DNA of 64,000 bases from Streptomyces sclerotialus (GTDB taxonomy: Bacteria; Actinomycetota; Actinomycetes; Streptomycetales; Streptomycetaceae): positions 1 through 64,000 of the forward strand of contig JODX01000001.1 of assembly GCA_000719105.1 (NCBI GenBank). The letters run 5' to 3'. Positions 26,401 to 34,208 of this stretch are shown one piece after another. The position numbers were made by a program, and so were the translations under genes. The first letter of the stretch is position 1. The number at the start of each line of letters is the position of its first letter. The notes beneath the pieces were generated by a model. That model was not told the DNA's origin and did no database searches. It worked only from the letters and a program-made list of their open reading frames with translations.

Positions 26401-28412
26401 CCGCCGGCTACGACCACAAGAAGATGGGCATCACCGCGCGCGGTGCCTGGGAGTCCGTGAAGCGGCACTTCCGCGAGCTGGGCGTGGACACGCAGGCCGA
26501 GGACTTCACCGTGGTCGGCATCGGCGACATGTCCGGTGACGTGTTCGGCAACGGCATGCTGCTGTCCGAGCACATCCGCCTGGTGGCCGCCTTCGACCAC
26601 CGGCACATCTTCATCGACCCGACCCCGGACGCGGCCACCTCGTACGCCGAGCGCCGCCGGCTGTTCGAGCTGCCGCGCTCCTCGTGGGCCGACTACGACA
26701 CCGGGCTGCTGTCGGCCGGCGGCGGGGTGTTCCCCCGGACCGCCAAGTCGATCCCGCTCAACAAGCACATCCGGGACGCCCTCGGCATCGAGGCGGGCAC
26801 CGGCAAGATGACCCCCGCCGACCTGATGAAGGCGATCCTCAAGGCGCCGGTCGACCTGCTGTGGAACGGCGGCATCGGCACGTACGTCAAGGCGTCCACC
26901 GAGTCGCAGGCGGACGTCGGCGACAAGGGCAACGACGCCATCCGCGTCGACGGCAAGGACCTCAGGGTCAAGGTCGTCGGCGAGGGCGGCAACCTGGGCC
27001 TGACCCAGCTCGGCCGGATCGAGTTCGCGCGCCAGGGCGGCCGGATCAACACCGACGCCATCGACAACAGCGCGGGCGTGGACACCTCCGACCACGAGGT
27101 GAACATCAAGATCCTGCTCAACGGCCTGGTCACGGACGGCGACATGACCGTCAAGCAGCGCAACAAGCTGCTCGCCGAGATGACCGACGAGGTCGGCGCG
27201 CTGGTGCTGCGCAACAACTACGCGCAGAACACGGCGCTCGCCAACGCCCTCGCCCAGTCCAAGGACATGCTCCACGCCCAGCAGCGGTTCATCCGCCACC
27301 TGGTGCGCGCGGGTCACCTCGACCGGGCGCTGGAGTTCCTGCCCACCGACCGCCAGATCCGCGAGCGCCTCGCCGGCGGGCACGGGCTGACCGGCCCGGA
27401 GACGGCCGTGCTGCTGGCGTACACGAAGATCACGGTCGCCGAGGAGCTGCTCCACACCTCGCTGCCCGACGACCCGCACCTGCGCGGTCTGCTGCACGCG
27501 TACTTCCCGACGGCGCTGCGCGAACAGTTCGCCGAGCACATCGACAACCACCCGCTGCGCCGTGAGATCACCACGACCGTGCTGGTCAACGACACGGTCA
27601 ACACGGGCGGCACGACCTATCTGCACCGGCTGCGCGAGGAGACCGGCGCGTCGCTGGAGGAGATCGTCCGGGCGCAGACCGCGGCCCGCGCCATCTTCCG
27701 CTCGGGCCCCGTGTGGGACGCGGTGGAGGAACTCGACAACAAGGTCGAGGCCGATGTGCAGACCCGCATCCGGCTGCACTCGCGCCGGATGGTCGAGCGC
27801 GGTACGCGCTGGCTGCTCAACAACCGGCCCCAGCCGCTGGAGCTCGGCGAGACCATCGCGTTCTTCGAGGAGGGCGTCGGCCGGGTCTGGGGCGAGCTGC
27901 CCAAGCTGCTGCGCGGCGCGGACGCGGAGTGGTACCAGAAGATCTACGACGAGCTGACGGGCGCGGGCGTCCCGGACGGACTCGCCACGCGGGTGGCCGG
28001 GTTCTCCTCCGCCTTCCCGGCGCTCGACATCGTCACGGTGGCCCACCGCATGGACCGGGACCCGCTGGAGGTCGCCGAGGTCTACTACGACCTCGCCGAC
28101 CGGCTGGGGATCACCCAGCTCATGGACCGCATCATCGAGCTGCCCCGCGCCGACCGCTGGCAGTCCATGGCCCGCGCGGCGATCCGCGAGGACCTGTACG
28201 CGGCCCACGCGGCGCTCACGGCCGATGTGCTGGCGGTGGGCGACGGTACCTCCACGCCCGAGCAGCGCTTCAAGGTGTGGGAGCAGAAGAACGCGCCCAT
28301 CCTGGGCCGGGCGCGCACGACGCTGGAGGAGATCCAGGGGTCGGACGCGTTCGACCTGGCGAACCTGTCGGTGGCGATGCGGACGATGCGGACGCTGCTG
28401 CGCAGCTCGTAG
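23475..28412 (+). CDS. NAD-specific glutamate dehydrogenase, large (180 kDa) class
   Basis: A 1,645-residue enzyme that oxidatively deaminates glutamate to 2-oxoglutarate with NAD, feeding glutamate carbon into the TCA cycle. Size and domain order match the large GDH class: N-terminal ACT-like regulatory domains (about 1-480), a helical region, and a catalytic core (about 700-1250) with GGLRWSDRREDFRTEILGL, the substrate lysines in KAQMVKNTVIVPVGAKGGF (about 855-890) and a Rossmann segment VGIGDMSGDVFGNGML (about 1015). A long helical C-terminal domain ends the protein. ATG 23475 is preceded by CAGGAG. It is monocistronic, flanked by a 562-nt upstream gap and a strong terminator. Confidence 0.95.
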   Translation: MQTKLDEAKAELLDRAARVAENSPVGGHLPTGTTGEGGPDRDAVLAFLQRYYLHTAPEDLTGRDPVDILGAAFSHYRLAETRPQGTASVRVHTPTVEENGWTCSHSVVEVVTDDMPFLVDSVTNELSRQGRGIHVVIHPQIVVRRDVTGRLVELCTDTPASGALPHDAHVESWIHVEIDRETDREDLKQITADLLRVLSDVREAVEDWEKMRDAAVRIADELPVEPVADDLRKEEIEEARELLRWLAEDHFTFLGFREYRLRDDDSLAAVAGTGLGILRADPKHHGEDDHPVSPSFERLPADARAKAREHRLLVLTKANSRATVHRPSYLDYVGVKKFDAEGNVIGERRFLGLFSSAAYTESVRRVPVVRRKVEEVLRRAGFSPNSHDGRDLLQILETYPRDELFQTPVEELLSTVTSVLYLQERRRLRLYLRQDEYGRYYSALVYLPRDRYTTAVRLRIIEILKEELGGISVDFTAWNTESVLSRLHFVVRVPQGTELPHLSDADKERIETRLVEATRSWADGFGEALNAEFGEERAAELLRRYGSAFTEGYKADHSPRSAVADLVRLEELTAEDGGDFALSLYEPVGAGPGERRFKIYRKGGSVSLSAVLPVLSRLGVEVVDERPYELRCADRTTAWIYDFGLRMPKSENGNGDALGDNGRERFQEAFAATWTGQAENDGFNALVLSAGLTWRQAMVLRAYAKYLRQAGSTFSQDYMEDTLRHNVHTTRLLVSLFEARMSPDRQKAGHELVDALLEELDSALDQVASLDEDRILRSFLTVVKATLRTNFFQEALGGRPHEYVSMKFDPQAIPDLPAPRPAYEIWVYSPRVEGVHLRFGKVARGGLRWSDRREDFRTEILGLVKAQMVKNTVIVPVGAKGGFVAKQLPDPSVDRDAWLAEGVASYRTFISALLDITDNMVAGEVVPPADVVRHDEDDTYLVVAADKGTATFSDIANEVAQSYNFWLGDAFASGGSAGYDHKKMGITARGAWESVKRHFRELGVDTQAEDFTVVGIGDMSGDVFGNGMLLSEHIRLVAAFDHRHIFIDPTPDAATSYAERRRLFELPRSSWADYDTGLLSAGGGVFPRTAKSIPLNKHIRDALGIEAGTGKMTPADLMKAILKAPVDLLWNGGIGTYVKASTESQADVGDKGNDAIRVDGKDLRVKVVGEGGNLGLTQLGRIEFARQGGRINTDAIDNSAGVDTSDHEVNIKILLNGLVTDGDMTVKQRNKLLAEMTDEVGALVLRNNYAQNTALANALAQSKDMLHAQQRFIRHLVRAGHLDRALEFLPTDRQIRERLAGGHGLTGPETAVLLAYTKITVAEELLHTSLPDDPHLRGLLHAYFPTALREQFAEHIDNHPLRREITTTVLVNDTVNTGGTTYLHRLREETGASLEEIVRAQTAARAIFRSGPVWDAVEELDNKVEADVQTRIRLHSRRMVERGTRWLLNNRPQPLELGETIAFFEEGVGRVWGELPKLLRGADAEWYQKIYDELTGAGVPDGLATRVAGFSSAFPALDIVTVAHRMDRDPLEVAEVYYDLADRLGITQLMDRIIELPRADRWQSMARAAIREDLYAAHAALTADVLAVGDGTSTPEQRFKVWEQKNAPILGRARTTLEEIQGSDAFDLANLSVAMRTMRTLLRSS

Positions 28413-28423
28413 GGCGAACGACG

Positions 28424-28464
28424 GCGGGCGCCCCCGGGTCCTTGCGGACCGCGGGGGCGCCCGC
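28424..28464 (+). terminator. Glutamate dehydrogenase terminator
   Basis: GCGGGCGCCCCC (28424-28435) pairs with GGGGGCGCCCGC (28453-28464), with GGGTCC/GGACCGC extending the stem inward. A very stable hairpin 12 nt after the stop codon. Confidence 0.88.
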
Positions 28465-28580
28465 TGTTGGCTCCCCGCCCTTCGCCCGGCGCGCGGGCGG
28501 GGGCCTTTCGGGAGTAAACGGGATATTCGGGTTATCGTTGCCCCGATTGTCCGACGGGCGAACAGGGAGGTTCCGGGCCC

Positions 28581-29063
28581 GTGACAGTGAGCGTCACCGA
28601 TGCGCGGGTGCCCGGCCGGGTCGCCGGTGCCGTCCCCGCGCGCGTACGGACCCGTCGTCTCGCCGTCGAGGTCGTGAAGTTCGGGCTCGTCGGCGGCAGC
28701 GGGGTCGCCGTGAACTTCCTGGCCTTCAACGCCCTGCTGCACGGCGGGTCCGTGCCGCCCATGGCCGCCACGGTGGCCGCCAGCTGTCTGGCCATGGCCA
28801 CCAACTACCTGGGCTTCCGCTTCTTCGCCTACCGCGACCGGGCGGCGAGCGCCCGCCGGCAGATCACCCTGTTCTTCCTCTTCAGCTGCCTCGGCGTCCT
28901 CGTGGAGAGCGGGCTGTTCTACGCCGCCCACGACGGCCTGGGCCTGAGCGGACCGGTCGGTTCCAACGCGGCCAAGGCCCTGTCGATCGTGGTCGCCTCG
29001 GCGTTCCGCTTCCTCGTCTACCGGACGTGGGTGTTCGCCCGGGCTACTTCTTCCCGCCCGTGA
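28581..29063 (+). CDS. GtrA family membrane protein
   Basis: A 160-residue protein with four membrane helices: VVKFGLVGGSGVAVNFLAFNALL, VAASCLAMATNYLGFRFFAY, ITLFFLFSCLGVLVESGLFY and ALSIVVASAFRFLVYRTWVF. The FGLVGG and NYxGxRFFAYR patterns are typical of GtrA. GtrA proteins are thought to flip or handle polyprenyl-phosphate-linked sugars for cell-surface glycosylation. GTG 28581 is preceded by GGGAGG. Its last 20 nt overlap the end of the converging exporter ATPase, and its position next to a polymer exporter fits a cell-surface role. Confidence 0.92.
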   Translation: MTVSVTDARVPGRVAGAVPARVRTRRLAVEVVKFGLVGGSGVAVNFLAFNALLHGGSVPPMAATVAASCLAMATNYLGFRFFAYRDRAASARRQITLFFLFSCLGVLVESGLFYAAHDGLGLSGPVGSNAAKALSIVVASAFRFLVYRTWVFARATSSRP

Positions 29064-29871
29064 ACTCCTCGTACTCCTTCAGCACGTCCGCCGTCGGCCC
29101 GTCCATGCGCAGCTCGCCCCGCTCCAGCCACAGCACCCGGTCGCAGGTGTCGCGGATCGACTTGTTGTTGTGGCTGACCAGGAACACCGTGCCCGCGCGC
29201 TCGCGCAGTTCGCGGATACGGGCCTCGGAGCGCTTCTGGAAGGAGCGGTCGCCGGTGGCGAGGGCCTCGTCGACGAGGAGCACGTCGTGGTCCTTGGCGG
29301 CGGCGATGGAGAACCGCAGCCGCGCGGCCATGCCGGAGGAGTAGGTGCGCATCGGCAGGGTGATGAAGTCGCCCTTCTCGTTGATCCCGGAGAAGTCGAC
29401 GATGTCCTGGTAGCGCTCCTTGACCTGCTCCCGGGACATGCCCATGGCGAGGCCGCCGAGGAAGACGTTGCGCTCGCCGGTGAGGTCGCTCATCAGGGCC
29501 GCGTTGACGCCGAGGAGGGAGGGCTGGCCGTCGGTGTGGATGCGGCCGTTCTCGACGGGCAGCAGTCCGGCGACGGCCTTGAGCAGCGTCGACTTGCCGG
29601 AGCCGTTCGTGCCGATCAGCCCGATGGCCTCCCCGCGGTACGCGGCGAAGGACACGTTCCGCACGGCGTGCACCTTGCGCACACCCGCCGCCTTCTCGGC
29701 CTTCTTCCGGCGCAGGATGCGGTTGAGCGCGGCGGTGGCGGTGCCGCGGCCCGCTCCGGTGCCGTTGACCCGGTAGACGATGTCGACGCCGTCGACGACG
29801 ACGGTCGGGACGCGCTCGGCGGGGGCGGCGCCCTGCTGCCCTTCGGTGGGACGGGTGATGGTGTCAGCCAC
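29044..29871 (-). CDS. Polysaccharide/teichoic acid ABC exporter, ATP-binding subunit (TagH/Wzt type)
   Basis: A 275-residue ATPase with Walker A (IGTNGSGKSTLL), the TagH/Wzt-type signature YSSGMAARLRFSIAAA in place of LSGGQ, and Walker B/H-loop (VLLVDEALATGD, VSHNNKSI). The degenerate SSGM signature is diagnostic of exporters of teichoic acids and O-antigen-like polymers. It overlaps the permease gene by 8 nt, so the two are one operon. There is no C-terminal carbohydrate-binding extension, so the polymer's end cap cannot be inferred. Confidence 0.94.
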   Translation of the reverse strand: MADTITRPTEGQQGAAPAERVPTVVVDGVDIVYRVNGTGAGRGTATAALNRILRRKKAEKAAGVRKVHAVRNVSFAAYRGEAIGLIGTNGSGKSTLLKAVAGLLPVENGRIHTDGQPSLLGVNAALMSDLTGERNVFLGGLAMGMSREQVKERYQDIVDFSGINEKGDFITLPMRTYSSGMAARLRFSIAAAKDHDVLLVDEALATGDRSFQKRSEARIRELRERAGTVFLVSHNNKSIRDTCDRVLWLERGELRMDGPTADVLKEYEEFTGGKK

Positions 29872-30787
29872 GGCCGTACGTCTCCTCAGCCTTCCAGAAG
29901 TAGATGAAACCGCCGATGCCGGCGAGCAGGGCCCAGCCCAGGGCGACGGCCCACACGTGGTCGGGGAGCTGGCTCCCCTGGAAGCTGTCGATCAGCGCGA
30001 ACCGCATCAGGTCGATGTAGACCACCGCCGGGTTGTACTCCAGCAGCACGCGCGCCCAGGACGGGATGTCCTTGCCGGCGAGGACCTGGTCGATGCTGAA
30101 CATCACGCCAGAGGCGTACATCCAGGTGCGCAGCACGAACGGCATGAGCTGCGAGATGTCGGGCGTCTTCGCCCCGATGCGGGCCATGGCCATCGCCACG
30201 CCCGCGTTGAACGTGAACTGCAGCAGCAGCGCGGGCACGACCAGCAGCCAGGACGCGGCGACCGGTATGCCGAAGGCCAGCAGGATGACCACCAGCGCGA
30301 TCATCGAGAACAGGAGCTGCTGGAGCTGCTGGAGGCAGTACGACAGGGGCAGCGAGGCCCGCGGGAAGTGCAGGGCGCGGACCAGGCCGAGGCTGCCGGA
30401 GATGGCCTTCGTGCCCGCCATGATCGAGCTCTGCGTGAACGTCCACACGAACACGCCGGTCACCAGGAACGGCACATAGTCGGGCACGCCGCGGCTGGTA
30501 CCCATCAGCAGGCCGAAGATCAGGTAGTAGACCGCCGCGTTCAGCAGTGGGTTCGCCACCTGCCAGAGCTGGCCGAGCTTGGCCTGGCTGTACTGCGCGG
30601 TGAGTTTGGCGGTGGCGAACGCGGTGATGAAGTGCCGGCGCGCCCAGAGCTGCCGTACGTACTGGACCAGGGAGGGGCGGGCGCCGCTGACGGTGAGGCC
30701 GTGGCGCGCGGCGAGCTCGGCCAGGGACTCGGCGGGGGGCGCCGGCGGGTTCGTCGTGGGGGGCGGTGTGTGGAGGACCTGGCTCAC
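29864..30787 (-). CDS. Polysaccharide/teichoic acid ABC exporter, permease (TagG/Wzm type)
   Basis: A 307-residue ABC-2 permease with about six membrane helices in the C-terminal 230 residues and a cytoplasmic N-terminus. It carries the TagG/Wzm patterns ATAKLTAQYSQAKLGQLWQVANPLLNAAVYYLIFGLLMG and RALHFPRASLPLS. With the ATPase it would move a completed lipid-linked glycopolymer across the membrane. It is the first gene of the pair; the 177-nt region shared with the divergent tetR gene holds its promoter, so TetR is a candidate regulator. Confidence 0.94.
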   Translation of the reverse strand: MSQVLHTPPPTTNPPAPPAESLAELAARHGLTVSGARPSLVQYVRQLWARRHFITAFATAKLTAQYSQAKLGQLWQVANPLLNAAVYYLIFGLLMGTSRGVPDYVPFLVTGVFVWTFTQSSIMAGTKAISGSLGLVRALHFPRASLPLSYCLQQLQQLLFSMIALVVILLAFGIPVAASWLLVVPALLLQFTFNAGVAMAMARIGAKTPDISQLMPFVLRTWMYASGVMFSIDQVLAGKDIPSWARVLLEYNPAVVYIDLMRFALIDSFQGSQLPDHVWAVALGWALLAGIGGFIYFWKAEETYGRG

Positions 30788-30882
30788 ATCCGCTGCTTTC
30801 GCTCGGGGGGTGGCGTCCTGTTCCCGGCGTGTCTCGTGGCGCTCACGCCCCTGGGATCACGTGGGGTTCACGTCGGGACGGG

Positions 30883-30947
30883 ACCGTATCGTCGCAACGT
30901 GAGCGTAGGACGAAGCGACGTCGGAACGCAACCGTTTCGTCGTGACG
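30883..30947 (+). promoter_or_regulatory. Duplicated operator-like site between exporter and tetR
   Basis: Two 17-bp direct repeats, ACCGTATCGTCGCAACG (30883-30899) and ACCGTTTCGTCGTGACG (30931-30947), match at 14 of 17 positions and start 48 bp apart. A related CGAAGCGACG lies between them at 30911-30920. Position immediately before tetR, in the divergent region, suggests a TetR operator pair; binding is inferred. Confidence 0.55.
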
Positions 30948-30964
30948 CCCCTATGCTGGTCCGC

Positions 30965-31609
30965 ATGACTCCGAACGCCGACGCCGCCGAGCCCGCCGGG
31001 GCGCAGCCGCCGAAGCGGCGCCGCCGGGCTCCCGCCGGGGCGGCCGTGCTGCGCGAGGACGTGACCGAGGCGATCCGCGCGGCGGTCTTCGAGGAACTCG
31101 CGGCCGTCGGCTACGCCCGTATGTCCATCGAAGGCATCGCACGCCGCGCGGGCGTCGGCAAGACGGCGGTGTACCGCCGCTGGCGCTCCAAGCTGCACCT
31201 GGTCCTCGACCTGGTCTCGGCCGTGGCCGTGCAGGGCCTGTCGGTGCCGGACACGGGCGCCCTCGAGTCGGACCTGTGGCTGCTGTACGAGGTGACCGCG
31301 CGCGCCCTGCGCCACCCGGTGGCCGGCCAGATCATCCCCGACCTCCAGGCGGAGGCGGCCCGCAACCCGGAGATCGCCGAGGCCATGCAGAAGGCCCTGC
31401 GCGAAGGCCAGCAGGGCGTCGCGAGCGGCATCCTCAGGGCGGCGGCCGAGCGCGGCGAGATCCGCGCGGACGTCGACGAGGACCTGGCGCTGGACCTGAT
31501 CTCGGGGCCGGTGTACTGGCGCGCGGTGGTCGTCCGCGGCCCGAAGCCGCCGAAGGGCTACCTGCCGGGGCTGGCCAGGGCGACGACGGCGGCGCTCAAG
31601 GCGCTGTAG
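30965..31609 (+). CDS. TetR/AcrR family transcriptional regulator
   Basis: A 214-residue regulator from ATG 30965 (an in-frame ATG at 30953 would add four residues). The N-terminal helix-turn-helix reads SIEGIARRAGVGKTAVYRRWRSK, preceded by an Arg/Pro-rich arm. The C-terminal ligand domain is of the TetR_C_11/AefR-like type with a conserved WRAVVVRG segment. It is divergent from the TagGH-type exporter and has duplicated operator-like sites upstream. It may control itself and the exporter; the ligand is unknown. Confidence 0.9.
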   Translation: MTPNADAAEPAGAQPPKRRRRAPAGAAVLREDVTEAIRAAVFEELAAVGYARMSIEGIARRAGVGKTAVYRRWRSKLHLVLDLVSAVAVQGLSVPDTGALESDLWLLYEVTARALRHPVAGQIIPDLQAEAARNPEIAEAMQKALREGQQGVASGILRAAAERGEIRADVDEDLALDLISGPVYWRAVVVRGPKPPKGYLPGLARATTAALKAL

Positions 31610-31636
31610 GACCGGCGGTGGGCGTACGGGGCCGGG

Positions 31637-32656
31637 TCAGGCCACGGGCGCCGGTTCCCCCGGAGCGGTCTCCGCGCCCGGGTGCTCGCGGACCCACCCC
31701 GCCCACGCCGACGAGATCATGTCCTCCACCCCGAGCCGGGCCTGCCAGCCCAGTTCGGCGGCGATCCGGTCCGCCGAGGCGACGACCTGCGCGGGGTCGC
31801 CCGGGCGGCGAGCGGTGACGGCAGGCGGCAGGCCGTAACCGGTGACGGCGTTGATGCGGTCGATCATCTCGCGTACGGAGACGCCCTCGCCCCGCCCGAT
31901 GTTCAGCGTCAGGTCGGTGCCCGGAGCCGCGGACGCGAGCTGCCGCGCCGCCGCCACGTGCGCCTCGGCCAGGTCCACCACGTGGATGTAGTCCCGTACG
32001 CAGGTGCCGTCGGGCGTCGGGTAGTCGTCCCCGAAGATCCGTGGCGCGAGGCCCTCGGTGAGGCGCTCGAAGACCATCGGGACGATGTTGGTGACGCCCG
32101 CGTCCGCGAGGTCCGGCGCGGCCGCGCCCGCCACGTTGAAGTAGCGCAGCGACGCCGTGGCCAGTCCGGCCGCCCGGCCCGTGGCCCGGACCAGCCACTC
32201 GCCCGCGAGTTTCGTCTCGCCGTACGGGTTGATCGGCACGCACGGGGTGTCCTCGGTCACCGGGCTCCCGTCCCGCGCGGCGTCCGGCATGCCGTACACG
32301 GCGGCGGAGGAGGAGAACACGAAGGACGGAACCCGGGCGTCGGCGACGGCGGACAGCAGGGTGCGCAGCCCTTCGACGTTCTCCCGGTAGTAGCGCAGCG
32401 GCTGTTCGACCGACTCGGCGACCTGCTTCTTCGCCGCGAGGTGCACGACGCCGGTGACGGAGTGGTCCGCGAGCGTGCGTGCCAGCAGCGCGCCGTCCAG
32501 CGTGGAGCCCACCACCAGCGGCACCCCGGCGGGCACGCGCGCGGCGATGCCGGTGGACAGGTCGTCGTAGACGACGGCCCGTTCGCCCGCCGCACGCATC
32601 GCACGGACGACGTGGGCCCCGATGTATCCGGCGCCGCCGGTGATCAGCCAGGTCAT
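31637..32656 (-). CDS. galE: UDP-glucose 4-epimerase
   Basis: A 339-residue extended short-chain dehydrogenase. It has the NAD motif GGAGYIGAH at the N-terminus, SSSAAVYG with the catalytic Ser, the YxxxK pair in NPYGETK, and RYFNVAGA typical of GalE. It interconverts UDP-glucose and UDP-galactose for galactose use or surface-polymer synthesis. It is not in a Leloir galT/galK operon; neighbours are an exporter and a polymer transferase, which favours a cell-wall role. It converges on tetR with 27 nt between. Confidence 0.92.
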   Translation of the reverse strand: MTWLITGGAGYIGAHVVRAMRAAGERAVVYDDLSTGIAARVPAGVPLVVGSTLDGALLARTLADHSVTGVVHLAAKKQVAESVEQPLRYYRENVEGLRTLLSAVADARVPSFVFSSSAAVYGMPDAARDGSPVTEDTPCVPINPYGETKLAGEWLVRATGRAAGLATASLRYFNVAGAAAPDLADAGVTNIVPMVFERLTEGLAPRIFGDDYPTPDGTCVRDYIHVVDLAEAHVAAARQLASAAPGTDLTLNIGRGEGVSVREMIDRINAVTGYGLPPAVTARRPGDPAQVVASADRIAAELGWQARLGVEDMISSAWAGWVREHPGAETAPGEPAPVA

Positions 32657-32666
32657 GTGCGGCCGT

Positions 32667-32735
32667 CCTCTCGGAGTCCTTCGAAGTCGGTCGGAGTCGG
32701 TCGGAGTCGCTCGGGGTCGGTCGGAGTCAGAGTGT
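32667..32735. repeat. Degenerate 10-bp tandem repeat upstream of galE
   Basis: About six copies of a GGTCGGAGTC-like decamer lie in tandem just upstream of the galE start (the galE gene begins at 32656 and reads away). They occupy the position of the galE leader or promoter. Copy-number variation between strains would be expected. Confidence 0.65.
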
Positions 32736-32744
32736 CGCCGGTGT

Positions 32745-32781
32745 CCGTTCGGGACGCCGGAGTGCCCGGCGTCCCGAACGG
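32745..32781. terminator. Perfect 16-bp hairpin between ohrR and galE
   Basis: CCGTTCGGGACGCCGG (32745-32760) pairs perfectly with CCGGCGTCCCGAACGG (32766-32781) across a 5-nt loop. It probably ends the ohrR transcript and insulates galE from it. Confidence 0.75.
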
Positions 32782-33057
32782 AAGACGGCGGCGGGAGGAC
32801 CGTAGTTCCCGGCCGTGGCCCGCCACGGCCGGCCGGGGGAGAGCGCCGCGGCGGCCGTCCAGACCTTCATCAGGGCGCCCAGCGCTCCGGACGTGCCGCA
32901 CGCGCGCGTGCACCGTGCCACCGCCAGTAGGGCGAGCACGGCGGACGCGGTGACCTGCACGTGGGGAGGCGCCCTGGGACACGGACGCCGTACCACCGGG
33001 CGTACAGGTGATGCAGTCGGACCGGGAAAGGGCGACCAATGCTCCGCAATGCCCCGG

Positions 33058-33549
33058 CTACGGGCAGTCCGCCGTCTCCTCCAGTGCCGCCGTGTCCCGC
33101 GCCGCCGCGTCCAGCGCCGCCGTGAGCCGGTCGAGCCGGGCGTGCAGGTCGCGCAGCTCGTCCAGTTCGAACCCGGTCGCGGCCATGATGCGCTGCGGCA
33201 CCCGCTGGGCCCGCTCGCGCAGGGCCGTGCCCTCCTCGGTCAGGTGCACCTCCACCGACCGCTCGTCGCGCGCGCTGCGCTCGCGCCGTACCAGGCCTGC
33301 CGCCTCCAGCCGCTTCAGCAGCGGCGACAGCGTGCCGGAGTCGAGCCGCAGGTGCTCGCCGACCGCCTTCACGGGGAGCTCGCCGTGCTCCCACAGCACC
33401 AGCATCACCAGGTACTGCGGATAGGTGAGACCGAGGTCCTTCAACAGCACCCGGTAGACGCTGTTGAAGGCACGTGAGGCGGCGCTCAGCGAGAAGCAGA
33501 TCTGCTTGTCGAGGTGGAGGAGGTCTGCGGGGGCGCCACTCGTGGTCAT
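33058..33549 (-). CDS. ohrR: Organic peroxide sensor OhrR (MarR family)
   Basis: A 163-residue MarR-type repressor. The redox-sensing Cys18 lies in DKQICFSLSAASRAF, the position and context of the reactive cysteine in OhrR proteins. A winged helix (about 45-105) contains LTYPQYLVMLVLWEHGELPV, DSGTLSPLLKRLEAAGLV and RSARDERSVEVHLT. Organic hydroperoxide oxidises the cysteine and releases DNA. The start at ATG 33549 is chosen by alignment to the family N-terminus. It is divergent from ohr across a 122-nt region with repeated operator sequence. Confidence 0.93.
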   Translation of the reverse strand: MTTSGAPADLLHLDKQICFSLSAASRAFNSVYRVLLKDLGLTYPQYLVMLVLWEHGELPVKAVGEHLRLDSGTLSPLLKRLEAAGLVRRERSARDERSVEVHLTEEGTALRERAQRVPQRIMAATGFELDELRDLHARLDRLTAALDAAARDTAALEETADCP

Positions 33550-33574
33550 GGCTCCAGGGTAACTCCGGCGCGTC

Positions 33575-33600
33575 ATTCAGTTGTGCACAATTCAGTTGTG
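33575..33600. promoter_or_regulatory. OhrR operator region
   Basis: ATTCAGTTGTG occurs twice as a direct repeat (33575-33585 and 33590-33600, 15 bp apart). The palindrome TTGTGCACAA spans 33581-33590 between and within them. Its place midway between ohrR and ohr, and the TTGTGCACAA-like dyad, fit an OhrR binding site controlling both genes. Confidence 0.7.
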
Positions 33601-33671
33601 TGCTCTACTCATGTCATGAGGTGGCCGGACCCGGCCGCCGCAACGACTGACTCCGAGAGGGATGGTCATCC

Positions 33672-34085
<414 letters not shown>

Positions 34086-34208
34086 CACGGCCGGCCGCCT
34101 GGCCCCGCGGTCAGCGCACCGGCCGCCCCGTGGGACGCCAGGGGGTCGTGGGCCGGGTGGGCGTGGGGTGCGACGTCGCGGGCATGGCCCTGCTTTCGGG
34201 TCGGTGAA

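Larger units (their letters stand above)
32657..33057. other. Intergenic region between ohrR and galE (401 nt)
   Basis: This stretch holds a short tandem repeat and a very strong hairpin (listed separately), then about 270 nt of GC-rich sequence. A minus-strand open frame (about 32727-32996) has a hydrophobic start but runs through the hairpin, so I do not call it a gene. Confidence 0.4.

Noticed and set aside
25677..28931. A minus-strand open frame of about 1,080 codons opposite the glutamate dehydrogenase
   Set aside because: Same antisense artefact; the plus-strand enzyme is unambiguous.
28581..29871. Possible misannotation from the 20-nt overlap of converging gtrA and exporter ATPase genes
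   Set aside because: Both C-termini are supported by family patterns; short convergent overlaps are common, so no change is needed.
32727..32996. A minus-strand 89-codon frame with a hydrophobic segment between ohrR and galE
   Set aside because: It reads through the perfect terminator hairpin at 32745-32781, has no clear ribosome site and matches nothing recognisable.
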